This document shows positions 37,577 through 43,820 of a stretch of DNA of 43,820 nucleotides, piece after piece; within the stretch, counting starts at the first letter, position 1, and each line of letters opens with the position of its first letter. The position numbers and the translations under genes are program-made. The stretch covers positions 1 through 43,820 of the forward strand of contig CASFNR010000028.1 in NCBI GenBank assembly GCA_949296115.1, read 5' to 3'. The stretch is from an uncultured Eubacteriales bacterium. GTDB lineage: Bacteria; Bacillota; Clostridia; Oscillospirales; Oscillospiraceae. Under the pieces are notes generated by a model, which was not told the DNA's origin, searched no databases, and saw only the letters and a list, made by a program, of their open reading frames with translations.

Positions 37577-38626
37577 TTACTGACCCCGCATGGCCCGCTT
37601 CCGGGCAATGTTGATGGGTCCTTCCTGCATGTTGTTGATCCAGGCCAGGCTCTTGCCTGCGCCATAGGCGGTGCAGGAATCCGGGTCGTCCGCCAGGATG
37701 CAGGCAATGCCCGTCCGCTCCATGAGCAGCAGATCCATGCCCCACAGCTGGCCGCAGCCGCCGGTGATGGTGATGCCGTTTTCCGACACGTCGGACACCA
37801 GTTCCGGACTGGCCTGCTCCATCACCGACAACACCTCGTCGGCAATCTGCCGGGCAGGACGACGGAGCACCTCATAAATTTCATTGGAGGTCAGAGTGAC
37901 CACCTTGGGCATACCGGTTTTGTAATCCCGGCCCTTCACGTTCATGCTCCGCTCCTCGTCCCGGGGATAGACCTGACCAATCTGGATTTTCACACTCTCC
38001 GCGGTGACCTGGCCGATGACCACGCCGTGCTGACGGCGGACATACCGGGCAATCATCTCGTCAAAGTAGTTGCCGGCAATCTTCAAAGAGGAGGACACCG
38101 CTACGCCGTTCATGCTGAGAATGGCAATGTCCGTGGTGCCGCCGCCGATGTCCACCACCAGATGGCCGCTGGCGCCCCGGATGTCCAGGCCGGCGCCCAG
38201 ACCCGCCGCCAAAGGCTCCTCAATCAGGAACACACGGCGGGCGCCGGCTTCGATGGCGGCGTTGATGACGCTGCGCTCCTCCACCTCGGACACGCCGGAG
38301 GGAACGGACACCACCACACGGGGCTTGGGGGTGAACAGGCCCGCCTTGGTGGCGGTCTTGAACATCTCCTGGAGCATCCGGACGGTCATCTCATGGTCGG
38401 AGACAATGCCATCTTTCAGCGGGTGCATGGCCACCACGTTGCCGGGGGTACGGCCCAGCATATTCCGGGCGGCAGCGCCCACCTGGAGAATCTTGCCGGT
38501 GTTCTTGTCCACCGCCACAACGGAAGGCTCCCGGACCACCAGGCCCTTGCCATCGGCATAAATCAACACATTACAGGTACCCAGGTCCACACCCAGGTCA
38601 TTGGAAAACATAGAAAACAGAGACAT
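37577..38626 (-). CDS. mreB: Rod-shape actin homologue MreB (or Mbl paralogue)
   Basis: This 349-residue actin-like ATPase directs lateral wall synthesis. The phosphate-1 loop is GVDLGTCNVLIYADGKG, phosphate-2 VDIGGGTTDIAILS and the adenosine loop ITGGCGQLWGMD. The amphipathic N terminus MSLFSMFSND may bind membrane. mreC and mreD do not follow, so this may be an Mbl/MreBH-like stand-alone paralogue. It lies 9 bases after comF and is the last gene of the minus-strand group. Confidence 0.95.
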   Translation of the reverse strand: MSLFSMFSNDLGVDLGTCNVLIYADGKGLVVREPSVVAVDKNTGKILQVGAAARNMLGRTPGNVVAMHPLKDGIVSDHEMTVRMLQEMFKTATKAGLFTPKPRVVVSVPSGVSEVEERSVINAAIEAGARRVFLIEEPLAAGLGAGLDIRGASGHLVVDIGGGTTDIAILSMNGVAVSSSLKIAGNYFDEMIARYVRRQHGVVIGQVTAESVKIQIGQVYPRDEERSMNVKGRDYKTGMPKVVTLTSNEIYEVLRRPARQIADEVLSVMEQASPELVSDVSENGITITGGCGQLWGMDLLLMERTGIACILADDPDSCTAYGAGKSLAWINNMQEGPINIARKRAMRGQ

Positions 38627-38635
38627 AAGACACCT

Positions 38636-39286
38636 TTACTTTCGTGCCGCCGCAACTGCGGCGCAATGTACTTCCTTCGCTCCCGCTGTCAGAAGAATTC
38701 TGGCTGCCTCACCGGCGGTTGCGCCCGTGGTCAGAACATCATCCAGCAGCAGGATCCGCTTCCCGGCAACCGGCTGCCCCGATCGAATCCGGTAGACCCC
38801 CAGCACATTGGCCCGGCGCAGCGCCGGATCGGGGAGGCCGGATTGGGGCGGATTGTGCCGAACCTTTTTCAGCAAGGGAACCGGCGTCATGCCCAGCTCC
38901 CTGCCCACCGCCCGGGCAAGCAGGTGAACCTGGTCATACCCCCGGGTCAGCCGGCGCAGCGGGCTCACCGGAACCCAGGTCAGCAGGTCGAATCCCTCCG
39001 GATGCTGCTCCAGAATCCGCATGGCCAGCAGGCGGCCGTATGCCGGCGCAAAAGACCGGGCATGATAAAATTTGTAACGCAGGATACTTTTTCTTACGTT
39101 CCCTTCATAGTACCAGACAGCGGCGAAACTGTCAAGAAATTGGAGCTTAGTTTTCTGATTTGTATAGTTCGGCGCCTCAATCCGGCAGTTTTTGCACAAA
39201 TCCGTCTGGCCTTTTTCCAACACCGCGCCGCACAGCACGCATTTTTCCGGGAACAGCAGTTCCATCAGCCACCGGTACAGTCTCAT
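38636..39286 (-). CDS. comF: ComF-family phosphoribosyltransferase-like protein
   Basis: This 216-residue protein has the N-terminal zinc-ribbon of ComF (CVLCGAVLEKGQTDLCKNC), the segment YEGNVRKSILRYKFYHAR, the RGYDQVHLLARAVGRELG block, and the PRPP-type loop ILLLDDVLTTGATAGEAA. ComF in naturally competent bacteria is a cytoplasmic factor in single-stranded DNA uptake, with an unclear biochemical role. The ATG at 39286 overlaps the recD2 stop by 4 bases (ATGA), so the two DNA-processing proteins are coupled. Confidence 0.93.
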   Translation of the reverse strand: MRLYRWLMELLFPEKCVLCGAVLEKGQTDLCKNCRIEAPNYTNQKTKLQFLDSFAAVWYYEGNVRKSILRYKFYHARSFAPAYGRLLAMRILEQHPEGFDLLTWVPVSPLRRLTRGYDQVHLLARAVGRELGMTPVPLLKKVRHNPPQSGLPDPALRRANVLGVYRIRSGQPVAGKRILLLDDVLTTGATAGEAARILLTAGAKEVHCAAVAAARK

Positions 39287-41493
39287 TCTGCTTTCCCCTG
39301 GAGCCGGAGCTTCAGTCCGGTATAGCGCCGGTTTTTGGTGGCGTTGTTCACCATGGCCGCCAGGGTTTCCTCCCGCCCCACCACAATGAGCAGGTCCCTG
39401 GCCCGGGTGATGGCGGTGTAGAGAATGCTTCGGCTGAGCAGGTAGGGGGACCCGTTCCAGGCCGTGAGAACTACCGCCCGGTACTCGCTGCCCTGGCTCT
39501 TGTGGACGGTCATGGCGTAGGCAGGTTCCAGTTCGTTGAGCTGGGTGAAGTCGTACACCGCCTCCCGGTCGTCGAACACCAGGGTCATGGTCTCCGCTCC
39601 GGGGTCGATCTCCCGGATGACCCCCACGTCTCCGTTGAAAATACCGGTGCCCACGGCGGTGCCGTCGGTCTTTTTCCAGACAATGTCATAGTTGTTGCGA
39701 ATCTGCATCACCCGGTCCCCCTCCCGGAAAAGGAAATCCCCAAAAGCCCGTTCCTTCTTTCCCGGGGCGGGAGGATTCAAGGCCGCCTGGAGAAGCTTGT
39801 TCAGATTCACCGTGCCCACGCCCCCCTTCCGGGTGGGGCAAAGCACCTGAATCTGCTCCGGCGGGATACCCATGTTCTTTGGCAGCCGGGTAGTGCACAG
39901 ATCCCGGATCAGCTGGGCCACTCCCTCCTCGCTGCTTCGGCGCAGGAAAAAGAAGTCGCTGTTCACCGTTTTCAGATCGGGCATCTCCCCCCGGTTCACC
40001 CGGTGGGCGTTCATGACGATGAGACTCTTCTGGGCCTGGCGGAAAATCTCCGTCAGCCGCACCGCCGGAAGCACCCCGCTGCGGAGCATATCGCTGAAGG
40101 GGAACCCCGGCCCCACCGGGGGAAGCTGGTCCGGGTCCCCCACCAGAATCAGCCGCTTGCCCTGGGGAATGGCCCGGAGCAGGGCGTGCAGCAACTCCAC
40201 ATCCACCATGGACATCTCGTCCACAATCACGGCATCTGCCTTCAAGGGGTTGTCCTCATCCCGGGCGAACACCATATTGCCGGTATTGGGGTCAATTCCC
40301 GCCTCCAACAGCCGATGAATGGTGGAGGCATCCTCCCCCGTGACCTCCGTCAGCCGTTTCGCCGCCCGTCCGGTGGGCGCCGCCAGCAGGCAGCGCAGCT
40401 GCATCTGCCCCAGCAGGGACAGGATGCCCCGGAGAATGGTGGTCTTACCGGTGCCGGGGCCGCCGGTAATCAGCAGCAGGCCCCGGCCCGCCGCCTCCCG
40501 GATGGCCTGCTTCTGCTCCGGGGAGTATTCTACGCCGCTTTCCTGCTCCGCCCCCCGGATTTTCTTTTCCAGACCGTGGGGCGCAGGAAAGGACTCCGCC
40601 GCAAAGGACAGCAGACGCTGGGCGCAGGTCTGCTCCGCCTCATAAAGCCGGGGCAGATAGATCACCGAAATACCGGCCAGCCTCTGCTTCACCAGCCGGT
40701 CCGCCTCCAGCAGCCGGGCCAGCCCCTGGCTGACCGCCTCCATCTCCACACTCAGCAGCTGGGCAGTAGCGGGAATCAGCTTTTCCTCCGGGAGGAAACT
40801 GTGCCCGCCGGACAAGTTGTAGTTCAGTTCAAACAGAATCCCCGCCTCAATCCGCCGGGGATCGTCCCCCACTACGCCCAGCTCAATGGCAAACCGGTCC
40901 ACCGCTCCGAAGGGGGCCTCCAACCCCTCGTCCATCAGCAGGTAGGGATCGTCATAGAGCAGCTCCAGGGTGCTGTCCCCATAGATTTTGTAGGTCCGCA
41001 CCGCCAGATCCGCCGGAAGCTGATGCACTGCAAAGAATTCCAGCAGCTGGCGCATGCCCACCTGAAGCCGGAATTCCTCCCCGATGGAGCGGGCCTTCTC
41101 CCGGGAAATCCCCGCCACCTCCGACAGCCGCTCCGGCTCCCGCTCCATGACCGCCAGGGTCTCTGCGCCGAACCGCTCCACAATCCGGGTCGCCATTTTG
41201 GGGCCGATGCCCTTGATCACCCGGCTGCTGAGATAGCTTAGAATCTCCATGGCAGTCTGGGGCATCAGCCGCTCCAGAAATTCCGCCTCAAACTGGCGGC
41301 CGTAACTGGCATGGGTGCTCCATTTTCCGGTGACCATCAGCCGCTCCCCCACGGCGGGCAGGGGGATGGTGCCCACCACGGTGATATTCTGTCCGCCGCC
41401 CACAGAAAGGCGAAGCACTGCGTAGCCATTGTCATAATTCTGGTAAACAACAGCACTGATGGCGCCCTGTATTACTTCCAAATCTTCCGTCAA
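39283..41493 (-). CDS. recD2: RecD2-type SF1B DNA helicase
   Basis: This 736-residue 5'-3' helicase has the RecD2-specific N-terminal OB-like region (VIQGAISAVVYQNYDNGYAVLRL) and tandem HhH region (ILSYLSSRVIKGIGPKMATRIVERFG). The motor carries Walker A TGGPGTGKTTILR, Walker B VIVDEMSMVD, LVGDPDQLPPVGPG and YAMTVHKSQGSEYRAVVLT. RecD2 works in DNA repair and mismatch processing outside RecBCD. The TTG start at 41493 overlaps the stop of the upstream small membrane protein (TTGA) and follows GGGAGCGG. A much longer frame extends upstream but it would overlap the preceding gene fully. Confidence 0.95.
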   Translation of the reverse strand: MTEDLEVIQGAISAVVYQNYDNGYAVLRLSVGGGQNITVVGTIPLPAVGERLMVTGKWSTHASYGRQFEAEFLERLMPQTAMEILSYLSSRVIKGIGPKMATRIVERFGAETLAVMEREPERLSEVAGISREKARSIGEEFRLQVGMRQLLEFFAVHQLPADLAVRTYKIYGDSTLELLYDDPYLLMDEGLEAPFGAVDRFAIELGVVGDDPRRIEAGILFELNYNLSGGHSFLPEEKLIPATAQLLSVEMEAVSQGLARLLEADRLVKQRLAGISVIYLPRLYEAEQTCAQRLLSFAAESFPAPHGLEKKIRGAEQESGVEYSPEQKQAIREAAGRGLLLITGGPGTGKTTILRGILSLLGQMQLRCLLAAPTGRAAKRLTEVTGEDASTIHRLLEAGIDPNTGNMVFARDEDNPLKADAVIVDEMSMVDVELLHALLRAIPQGKRLILVGDPDQLPPVGPGFPFSDMLRSGVLPAVRLTEIFRQAQKSLIVMNAHRVNRGEMPDLKTVNSDFFFLRRSSEEGVAQLIRDLCTTRLPKNMGIPPEQIQVLCPTRKGGVGTVNLNKLLQAALNPPAPGKKERAFGDFLFREGDRVMQIRNNYDIVWKKTDGTAVGTGIFNGDVGVIREIDPGAETMTLVFDDREAVYDFTQLNELEPAYAMTVHKSQGSEYRAVVLTAWNGSPYLLSRSILYTAITRARDLLIVVGREETLAAMVNNATKNRRYTGLKLRLQGKAE

Positions 41494-41798
41494 GTTGTTT
41501 CCGCTCCCATTCCCAGCCTGCCGGGCAATTCCGACAGGCTGCACACATCGATTTCCCGTTCCCGCAGCCATTCCCGCTGCTTCTGTTCCACGTTCTCCGC
41601 CACCACCAGCATCGGGCAGCGCACCAGTCCCATGCTCCGCATCCATAAATACACGGGAATGAATCCCCATGGCCCGGGCGACCCCCGGTAGATCAGGATT
41701 CCCTCCCGGCACACCGGCAGCAGCCAGCCGAACACGGCCCACAGCACGCTGAGCACACCCGCTGCGGCAAAAAACGCCGCCACCGCATATCCCGCCAC
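41490..41798 (-). CDS. Small membrane protein of unknown function, coupled to recD2
   Basis: This 102-residue protein has an N-terminal transmembrane segment (AVAAFFAAAGVLSVLWAVFGWLL) and a soluble tail with VYLWMRSMGLVRCPMLVVAE and a Glu/Arg helix (EQKQREWLREREIDVCSL). I recognise no family. Its stop codon overlaps the recD2 start, so translation of recD2 is probably coupled to it. AGGTGA precedes the ATG. A minus-strand TATACT at 41817-41822 may be the -10 of this operon, without a clear -35. Confidence 0.7.
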   Translation of the reverse strand: MAGYAVAAFFAAAGVLSVLWAVFGWLLPVCREGILIYRGSPGPWGFIPVYLWMRSMGLVRCPMLVVAENVEQKQREWLREREIDVCSLSELPGRLGMGAETT

Positions 41799-41957
41799 GG
41801 CAGATCACCTCAGGACAGTATATGCGTACCCCGGCGGTTTGGTTCCGATTGTCTCCATTCTACAACATTTCAGGGCAAAAGAAAAGTACCATTCCCACAA
41901 TATCCCCCCGGATTTGTCAAGCGGTACCCGAGTCGATGTAAAATTTACAAAAACCAC

Positions 41958-41986
41958 TTGCAACGGTACATTTTTTCGGTTATAAT
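41958..41986 (+). promoter_or_regulatory. Promoter of the ATP synthase operon
   Basis: TTGCAA (41958-41963) and TATAAT (41981-41986) are separated by 17 bases, with the first gene of the operon about 60 bases downstream. Confidence 0.8.
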
Positions 41987-42046
41987 AATCAGGTAATCAT
42001 TCCAAAAATATCGTTTTAGAACGTCAGAAAGAGGACAGGTTCCCTT

Positions 42047-42304
42047 ATGAAACTGCTGAGCCTTCTCATGTGGGTCGGGCAATTCGGTTTTTCCGTGGTG
42101 TTTCCCACCCTCTTTTTCCTGCTGCTGGCGGTATGGCTCCGGGACCGGTTCGGTCTTGGGCTGTGGATTGTAGCAGTGCTGGGCGTGTTGGGATTGATGA
42201 CCTCCTTCAGTACCGCCCGTTCCTGTCTCCGCTCCCTGCGCAAGGCCGCCAATGAGGCCGCCGGTGAGCAGGAACCCCCCGTGGCTTTCAATGACCACAA
42301 GTAA
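42047..42304 (+). CDS. AtpZ/AtpI-family small membrane protein
   Basis: This 85-residue protein has two hydrophobic helices separated by a short Arg/Asp loop (WVGQFGFSVVFPTLFFLLLAVWLRDRFGLG and WIVAVLGVLGLMTSFSTA). This is the AtpZ layout found at the start of F-type ATP synthase operons, where AtpZ/AtpI aid c-ring assembly or Mg uptake. The basic-acidic C terminus is short. It lies first in the operon, 24 bases before the next gene. Confidence 0.8.
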   Translation: MKLLSLLMWVGQFGFSVVFPTLFFLLLAVWLRDRFGLGLWIVAVLGVLGLMTSFSTARSCLRSLRKAANEAAGEQEPPVAFNDHK

Positions 42305-42328
42305 CCATCTTGCAAAGGAACTGCTTCT

Positions 42329-42769
42329 ATGAAACTACAACCTGCGTCCCGAAAGGAAATCCGCCGCATCACCCTGGGCACCCTGGTATGCGATGGAATT
42401 TTGCTGATCGCTCTGTTTCTGCTGAGCCTGGTGGGAGTGGGCACCTTCTCCCTTTGGCCCGTGCTGCTGGGGATCTTCTGCGGCACCGTGATTGCCGTAT
42501 TAAACTTTACCATTCTATGTCTGACGGTGCAGAGCGCCGTGGGGATGGAGAATCGCCGGAAAATGAAGGCACGATTCCAGTTCAGCTACAACACCCGAAT
42601 GCTCCTGCAGGCCGGGTGGGTGGTGGCGGCCTTCCTGATCCCGCAGATTCCCTTCTTCGCCGGAGCCCTGCCCATTCTGTTTCCCCATGTGGTAATCTAC
42701 TACCTCCAGTTCACCGGCAGGCTGATGCCCAAGGAACCGGAAAAGCCCGACGAATCTCAGCCATCCTGA
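42329..42769 (+). CDS. atpI: ATP synthase protein I-like membrane protein
   Basis: This 146-residue protein has four predicted helices: DGILLIALFLLSLVGVG, LWPVLLGIFCGTVIAVLNF, MLLQAGWVVAAFLIP and FFAGALPILFPHVVIYYL. The C terminus is charged. The pattern and position after atpZ-like and before atpB fit AtpI, a chaperone for c-ring assembly. Sequence resemblance in this family is low, so the call relies partly on context. Confidence 0.8.
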   Translation: MKLQPASRKEIRRITLGTLVCDGILLIALFLLSLVGVGTFSLWPVLLGIFCGTVIAVLNFTILCLTVQSAVGMENRRKMKARFQFSYNTRMLLQAGWVVAAFLIPQIPFFAGALPILFPHVVIYYLQFTGRLMPKEPEKPDESQPS

Positions 42770-42809
42770 TTTCCACCCATCCATTCCAACGTGAAGCGAG
42801 GTTTTGTTC

Positions 42810-43684
42810 ATGGATATCTCCATCAACGGCGCAAAAATTCTGGCAACCATTGACAACGTGCCTCTGTTCGGCACCGTGCAGATCACCCAGACGCTTATAG
42901 CCAGCTGGCTGGTGCTGCTGATTATTTCCGCACTGTGCATCTGGCTGGGCTCTGGGCTGCGGGTGACCAACATTTCCCGGAAACAGGCTGTGGCGGAGCT
43001 GGCGGTAACCAGTCTGCTGAAGTTTGTCCGGGGCAATATGGGCACCGGCTTCGACCACTACATTCCGCTGATCGGCACCATCTTCATTACCAGCGTTGTG
43101 TCCAATCTCATCGGCCTGATTGGCGTGTGGAGTCCCACCGCCGACCTGATGACGGAGCTTGCCTGGGCGTTGGTGGTATTTGTCCTGATTACCTACCACA
43201 AGATCAAGGCCGCCGGCATCCTCAGCTACCTGAAGGGCTTTCTGGATCCGGTCTTTATTCTTGCCCCCATCAACGTGCTCAGCGAGTGTTTCACGCCGGT
43301 TTCCATGGCCTGCCGTCACTTCGGCAACATTATCTCCGGCACCGTCATCAGCACCCTGATCTACGCTGCCCTGACCACCGCCAACAATGCCCTGTTCGGC
43401 TTCCTGGGCTCCAGCCTGTATGCCGGCATCGCCCTGGTTTCGGCGGGATTCTGACGGCTCTGGGAGTTTCCCGGAAGAAAAAGAAGCTGTGGATTCCCGG
43501 CGCCATCCTGGCTGTTCTGGGCGTTCTGGCCATCCTGACCTGGGTGGGTGTGGAGTATCCCTGGCTGACCATCGGCATTCCTGCCATTCCCAGTCTGTAC
43601 TTCGACTGGTTCGGCGGCTGCATCCAGGCCTTCATCTTCTGCACCCTGACCACCCTCTTCATCAAACAGGCGGCGGGCGACTGA
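42810..43684 (+). pseudogene. atpB: F-type ATP synthase subunit a, frameshifted
   Basis: From the ATG at 42810 (GAGG upstream) the frame gives the first four helices and the proton-channel segment ALTTANNALFGFLGSS, then a TGA at 43452. The rest of subunit a continues in another frame to 43684: a basic patch VSRKKKKLW, a helix ILAVLGVLAILTWVGVEYP, and SLYFDWFGGCIQAFIFCTLTTLFIKQAAGD, the typical C terminus. One missing base near 43449-43452 (restoring GF-LTALGV) would give a 291-residue protein, longer than most by an extra hydrophobic segment. A lesion in this essential subunit suggests a sequencing error, but it is reported as seen. Confidence 0.82.
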
Positions 43685-43738
43685 GTCCCAACGCCATTTG
43701 AATATTGAACCGAACTAAAATTTTAGGAGGAACATTTC

Positions 43739-43820
43739 ATGAATGATTTTCAGATTTTGGCTAAAGGTATCGCGCTGGCCGGCTGCGGCATCGGCGCAGG
43801 TCTGGCTCTGATCGCCGGTA
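43739..43820 (+). CDS. atpE: F-type ATP synthase subunit c, N-terminal part (truncated by window end)
   Basis: Twenty-seven codons are visible: MNDFQILAKGIALAGCGIGAG and the start of the first helix, matching the Gly-rich first helix of the c-ring subunit. AGGAGG sits 8 bases before the ATG at 43739. It follows atpB by 54 bases, in the normal atpB-atpE order. The ion-binding carboxylate in helix 2 lies beyond the window, so H+ or Na+ specificity cannot be read. Confidence 0.9.
   Translation, partial: MNDFQILAKGIALAGCGIGAGLALIAG

Noticed and set aside
41494-41808. N-terminal extension of recD2 by 105 codons
   Set aside because: Covers the separate small membrane gene in another frame; the TTG at 41493 is coupled to that gene's stop and starts the known RecD2 N terminus.
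43440-43460. Programmed ribosomal frameshift in atpB
   Set aside because: No slippery heptamer or downstream pseudoknot is visible, and subunit a is not known to use frameshifting; a base loss is simpler.

Overview
The window looks like chromosomal DNA of a GC-rich, strictly anaerobic Firmicute of the class Clostridia, most likely Oscillospiraceae-like. The basis is a class III ribonucleotide reductase, T-box control of ileS, sepF-divIVA-ileS gene order, a mutS-mutL-miaA-hfq operon, a VTC/DUF4956/Cthe_2159 locus, an F-type ATP synthase operon, and gene families typical of gut Clostridia. No phage, transposase, integrase or CRISPR array is visible.

Layout. 1-5082 (+): mismatch repair and RNA metabolism (mutS 3' end, CPBP protease, mutL, miaA, hfq). 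5083-5722: a duplicated terminator hairpin flanking a structured repeat, then the sepF promoter and leader. 5723-10126 (+): sepF, divIVA, Ile T-box, ileS. 10196-10650: a promoter driving a damaged tRNA-Thr/tRNA-Tyr pair, a 45-bp perfect palindrome and terminators. 10684-12147 (-): ECF sigma factor and its probable anti-sigma partner. 12463-13161 (-): MgtC-like membrane protein. 13214-19613 (-): sugar uptake operon (YesL-like protein, HAD phosphatase, binding protein, two permeases, unknown anchored protein, TIM-barrel isomerase), divergent from a DeoR-type regulator. 20774-26455: LacI-type regulator (-) divergent from a catabolic operon (+) of a phosphodiesterase-superfamily enzyme, a beta-hydroxyacid dehydrogenase and a LarA-like protein. 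26749-32200 (+): two-component system, VTC-domain protein, DUF4956 protein and a Cthe_2159-type lipoprotein. 32244-34044: a frameshifted small alarmone synthetase, a second copy of the structured repeat, and a galM gene with an internal deletion. 34341-37494 (+): nrdD and an unknown Cys-rich protein. 37577-41798 (-): mreB, comF, recD2 and a small membrane protein. 42047 to the end (+): atpZ, atpI, atpB (frameshifted), atpE (partial).

The region 13214-26455 reads as one carbohydrate or sugar-acid utilisation island with two regulators, each with visible operator-like palindromes. The 26749-32200 block looks like a signal-controlled envelope system, with four helically phased half-sites upstream of its structural operon.

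The most unusual observation is a repeat of about 170-203 bp, present twice in opposite orientations. In each copy it is bracketed by a direct duplication of the local terminator hairpin, whose sequence differs between the two sites. Its internal stem-loops show compensatory changes between the copies. This fits a small mobile element that targets intrinsic terminators and duplicates the whole hairpin.

Four loci (the tRNA pair, the alarmone synthetase, galM and atpB) carry lesions that would break function. They may be real or they may be assembly or sequencing errors, and read-level checking decides which.
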